Part shown: in pieces, positions 23,008 through 24,421 of the stretch
How positions within the stretch are numbered: position 1 is the stretch's first letter
How the letters are laid out: every line of letters begins with the position of its first letter
Source: an uncultured Eubacteriales bacterium
GTDB taxonomy: Bacteria; Bacillota; Clostridia; Christensenellales; CAG-917
NCBI GenBank assembly: GCA_900547975.1
Contig: URIX01000026.1
Span: 1 to 24,421 of the forward strand
DNA length: 24,421 nt
Reading direction: 5' to 3'
Program-made: the position numbers and the translations under genes
The notes under the pieces: model-generated
Told to the model about the DNA's origin: nothing
Database searches by the model: none
The model's input: the letters and a program-made list of their open reading frames with translations, nothing else

Positions 23008-24135
23008 ATGGACGATTTTAACAATTTCTTTGACGATCAAAGAAATTCACAACCCGAACATACGCCCGTATACCACACCCCGTCGCCGAAGAACAACAAA
23101 CTCGGCCCTGTCGGAATCCTATGCGTGGTGCTTGCGGTTGTGATGTGCGTCGTCGTACTTGTCAACGTCATAGTGTTGGCAAGCCTCAAACAAACGATAG
23201 CGGAAGAGTACGCAGCGTCGATTTCCGCAGATATGAGAGAACAGTATATCAACGCCGTCAACGAGGCATTGAAGAATACGGACATCGTTGAGGACATTAC
23301 AAACGCCGCAACTCAAAAGGCTTTGGAAGCACTCAACAGTTCTGTCGGCAAGGTCGCAAACGAGAAGTCGCCTTCCGTCGCAAGATTGTATATGTACAAG
23401 GACGCAAACGCAAATCCGTCCACAACCTCTTACAACGGCATTGCAAGCGGATTCCTCGTCACAGATTACACCGACGAAACGCCCTATCGCTATCTGCTCA
23501 CCAATGCGCACTGCGTAAGATACGAAGCATCCAGAACTCAACAATTCGGTTATCCTTTCGGCGCAGGAAGAATAACTTACGAATGGGCGTCATACGGCAC
23601 GATAATCTGCATGTTCGACGGCGATACGTCAAACTACTATAAACTCGAAGTCGTAGCATACGGCGCATATAAAGGCGATCACCTCGACGCTGAATCGGAC
23701 GATCCCGACATCGCTCTTTTGAGAGTCGTCGGCAAAGTCAGCGGAAGCGGCACGGTGAGCGGTCAACCTTCCAACACCGACCATCCTTCACTCAAACTCG
23801 CGCTTAGCGACGCACAGAGGGGCTCGGACGTCGCGTTGATCGGAAACCCCGAAGGCGTTGGCACGACCAACAGCATATCGGTGGGTACAATATCTCAAAC
23901 GGGAATCACAATTTCGAGTTGGGGATCGGGTACGTTCGTGATGACGGACGCAGCGGTCAACGGCGGAAACAGCGGTGGTCCGATGATAAACGAAGCAGGC
24001 TTCGTGGTCGGGATTGTGGAATCCAAACTCGTTGACGAGAGCATAGACAATATGGGCTTTGCGCTTTCAGTGTCAACGATACGAGATTTTGTGAGCAGCG
24101 TATCCAAAAAGAAAAATCTGAATCTCTCGCTGTGA
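23008..24135 (+). CDS. Membrane-anchored trypsin-like serine protease (S1C/HtrA-like, no PDZ)
   Basis: This 375-residue protein has an acidic, Asn/Pro-rich cytoplasmic N-terminus (about 1-31), one membrane helix (about 33-58), a helical linker (60-115) and an extracellular chymotrypsin-fold protease domain. The catalytic triad is visible: His168 in LTNAHCV, Asp234 in SDDPDIALLRV and Ser322 in GGNSGGPMI. HtrA/DegP proteins usually carry one or two PDZ domains after the protease; here the chain ends some 50 residues after the serine, so the PDZ is absent. A role in surface protein quality control or processing is inferred from family. The ATG 23008 has AAGGAG at good spacing and its own promoter; a strong terminator follows at 24200-24240. 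It is divergent from degV. Confidence 0.92.
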   Translation: MDDFNNFFDDQRNSQPEHTPVYHTPSPKNNKLGPVGILCVVLAVVMCVVVLVNVIVLASLKQTIAEEYAASISADMREQYINAVNEALKNTDIVEDITNAATQKALEALNSSVGKVANEKSPSVARLYMYKDANANPSTTSYNGIASGFLVTDYTDETPYRYLLTNAHCVRYEASRTQQFGYPFGAGRITYEWASYGTIICMFDGDTSNYYKLEVVAYGAYKGDHLDAESDDPDIALLRVVGKVSGSGTVSGQPSNTDHPSLKLALSDAQRGSDVALIGNPEGVGTTNSISVGTISQTGITISSWGSGTFVMTDAAVNGGNSGGPMINEAGFVVGIVESKLVDESIDNMGFALSVSTIRDFVSSVSKKKNLNLSL

Positions 24136-24166
24136 GATTCACAAAAAACAGTTCTCCCCAATTATA

Positions 24167-24240
24167 GCCGGCACTTTTTTTTATCCTCCCTATGCCGGCA
24201 AGGAAAAACCCCACGTTTTGTGGGGTTTTCCTTTTTTTTA
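24167..24240 (+). terminator. Tandem hairpins ending the protease transcript
   Basis: A first stem GCCGGCA/TGCCGGC (24167-24173 with 24193-24199) encloses a T-rich loop. It is followed directly by a strong intrinsic terminator: CCCCAC (24209-24214) with GTGGGG (24220-24225), extended by AAGGAAAA/TTTTCCTT and a T-run to about 24239. Confidence 0.88.
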
Positions 24241-24421
24241 TTTGCGCCGAGTGCAAAACACCCGAATCGAAACCTTATTCGAAGACTACTCGTACACGGA
24301 ATGTACAACTTCGAAGACGAGATAAAAACCGCCGTCCGCGAACTTGCAGAGCGGACTTTTAACGGTCACTTGTTCAAGGCGTACTTATTAACGGTATGTG
24401 CATATTCGAAGACGAAACACG
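24241..24421. other. Repeat-rich 3' tail with three TTCGAAGAC copies
   Basis: TTCGAAGAC occurs at 24278-24286, 24310-24318 and 24405-24413. The last is followed by GAAACACG, which matches the inverted edge of dispersed repeat A (GTCTTCGAA at 106-114 and the bases before it), so an inverted third copy may begin at the window end. A GTCCGC/GCGGAC hairpin with four T lies near 24332-24360. One plus-strand frame starting ATG 24301 stays open to the window end (40 codons), but has no ribosome site and I cannot assign it. Confidence 0.45.

Noticed and set aside
1..24421. tRNA or rRNA genes
   Set aside because: No cloverleaf with a GTTCRA-type T-loop or CCA end and no rRNA-like conserved stretch was seen in the intergenic regions.

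Overview
The window looks like a chromosomal segment of a low-to-mid GC, probably endospore-forming Firmicute of class Clostridia (a Christensenellales-like or other uncultured gut lineage would fit, but I cannot place it to genus). The reasons are the conserved order yqfC-yqfD-phoH-pgpH-ybeY, where yqfC and yqfD are typical of spore formers, together with Firmicute-style DnaB, PepF, DegV, DUF1846/UPF0371 and Gx/NusG_II/ApbE proteins, AGGAGG-type ribosome binding sites, GTG and TTG starts, and TGA used as stop.

Layout. 1-265: a dispersed repeat followed by an array of short palindromes that ends on the ybeY stop codon. 266-4794 (minus): sporulation/RNA-processing operon yqfC, yqfD, phoH, pgpH (short form), ybeY, preceded by a sigma-E-like promoter. 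4852-4948: a palindrome/AT-repeat element and the dnaB terminator. 4943-10673 (minus): dnaB, an unrecognised lipoprotein, oligoendopeptidase F, and DUF1846. 10721-10777: second copy of the palindrome/AT-repeat element. 10788-15254 (minus): a type II topoisomerase pair, most likely topoisomerase IV (parE-parC), with a clear sigma-A promoter. 15426-15549: a 124-bp terminal-inverted-repeat element. 15545-16459 (minus): a monoacylglycerol-lipase-like hydrolase, divergent from murG at 16587. 16587-19479 (plus): murG, an anchored protein of unknown function, and a small three-helix membrane protein with its own promoter. 19540-19828: intergenic, with a second copy of the dispersed repeat. 19829-21844 (minus): apbE, NusG_II, Gx transporter. 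21922-22779 (minus): DegV. 23008-24135 (plus): a membrane-anchored trypsin-like protease, then terminators and a repeat-rich tail.

How the genes fit together. The first operon couples sporulation proteins with c-di-AMP turnover (PgpH) and rRNA maturation (YbeY). DnaB and the parE-parC pair serve replication and decatenation. MurG makes lipid II. The ApbE/NusG_II/Gx cassette resembles extracytosolic flavin or electron-transfer gene sets.

Most genes are ordinary housekeeping genes. The unusual material is mainly in the intergenic DNA: the array of sequence-divergent hairpins with a constant TTTCA spacer, dispersed repeats at gene 3' ends, hairpins that include stop codons, and a consensus promoter placed so that its transcript would be leaderless. 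Two proteins also stand out: a DnaB whose C-terminus resembles the acidic tip of SSB, and a PgpH without its extracellular sensor domain.
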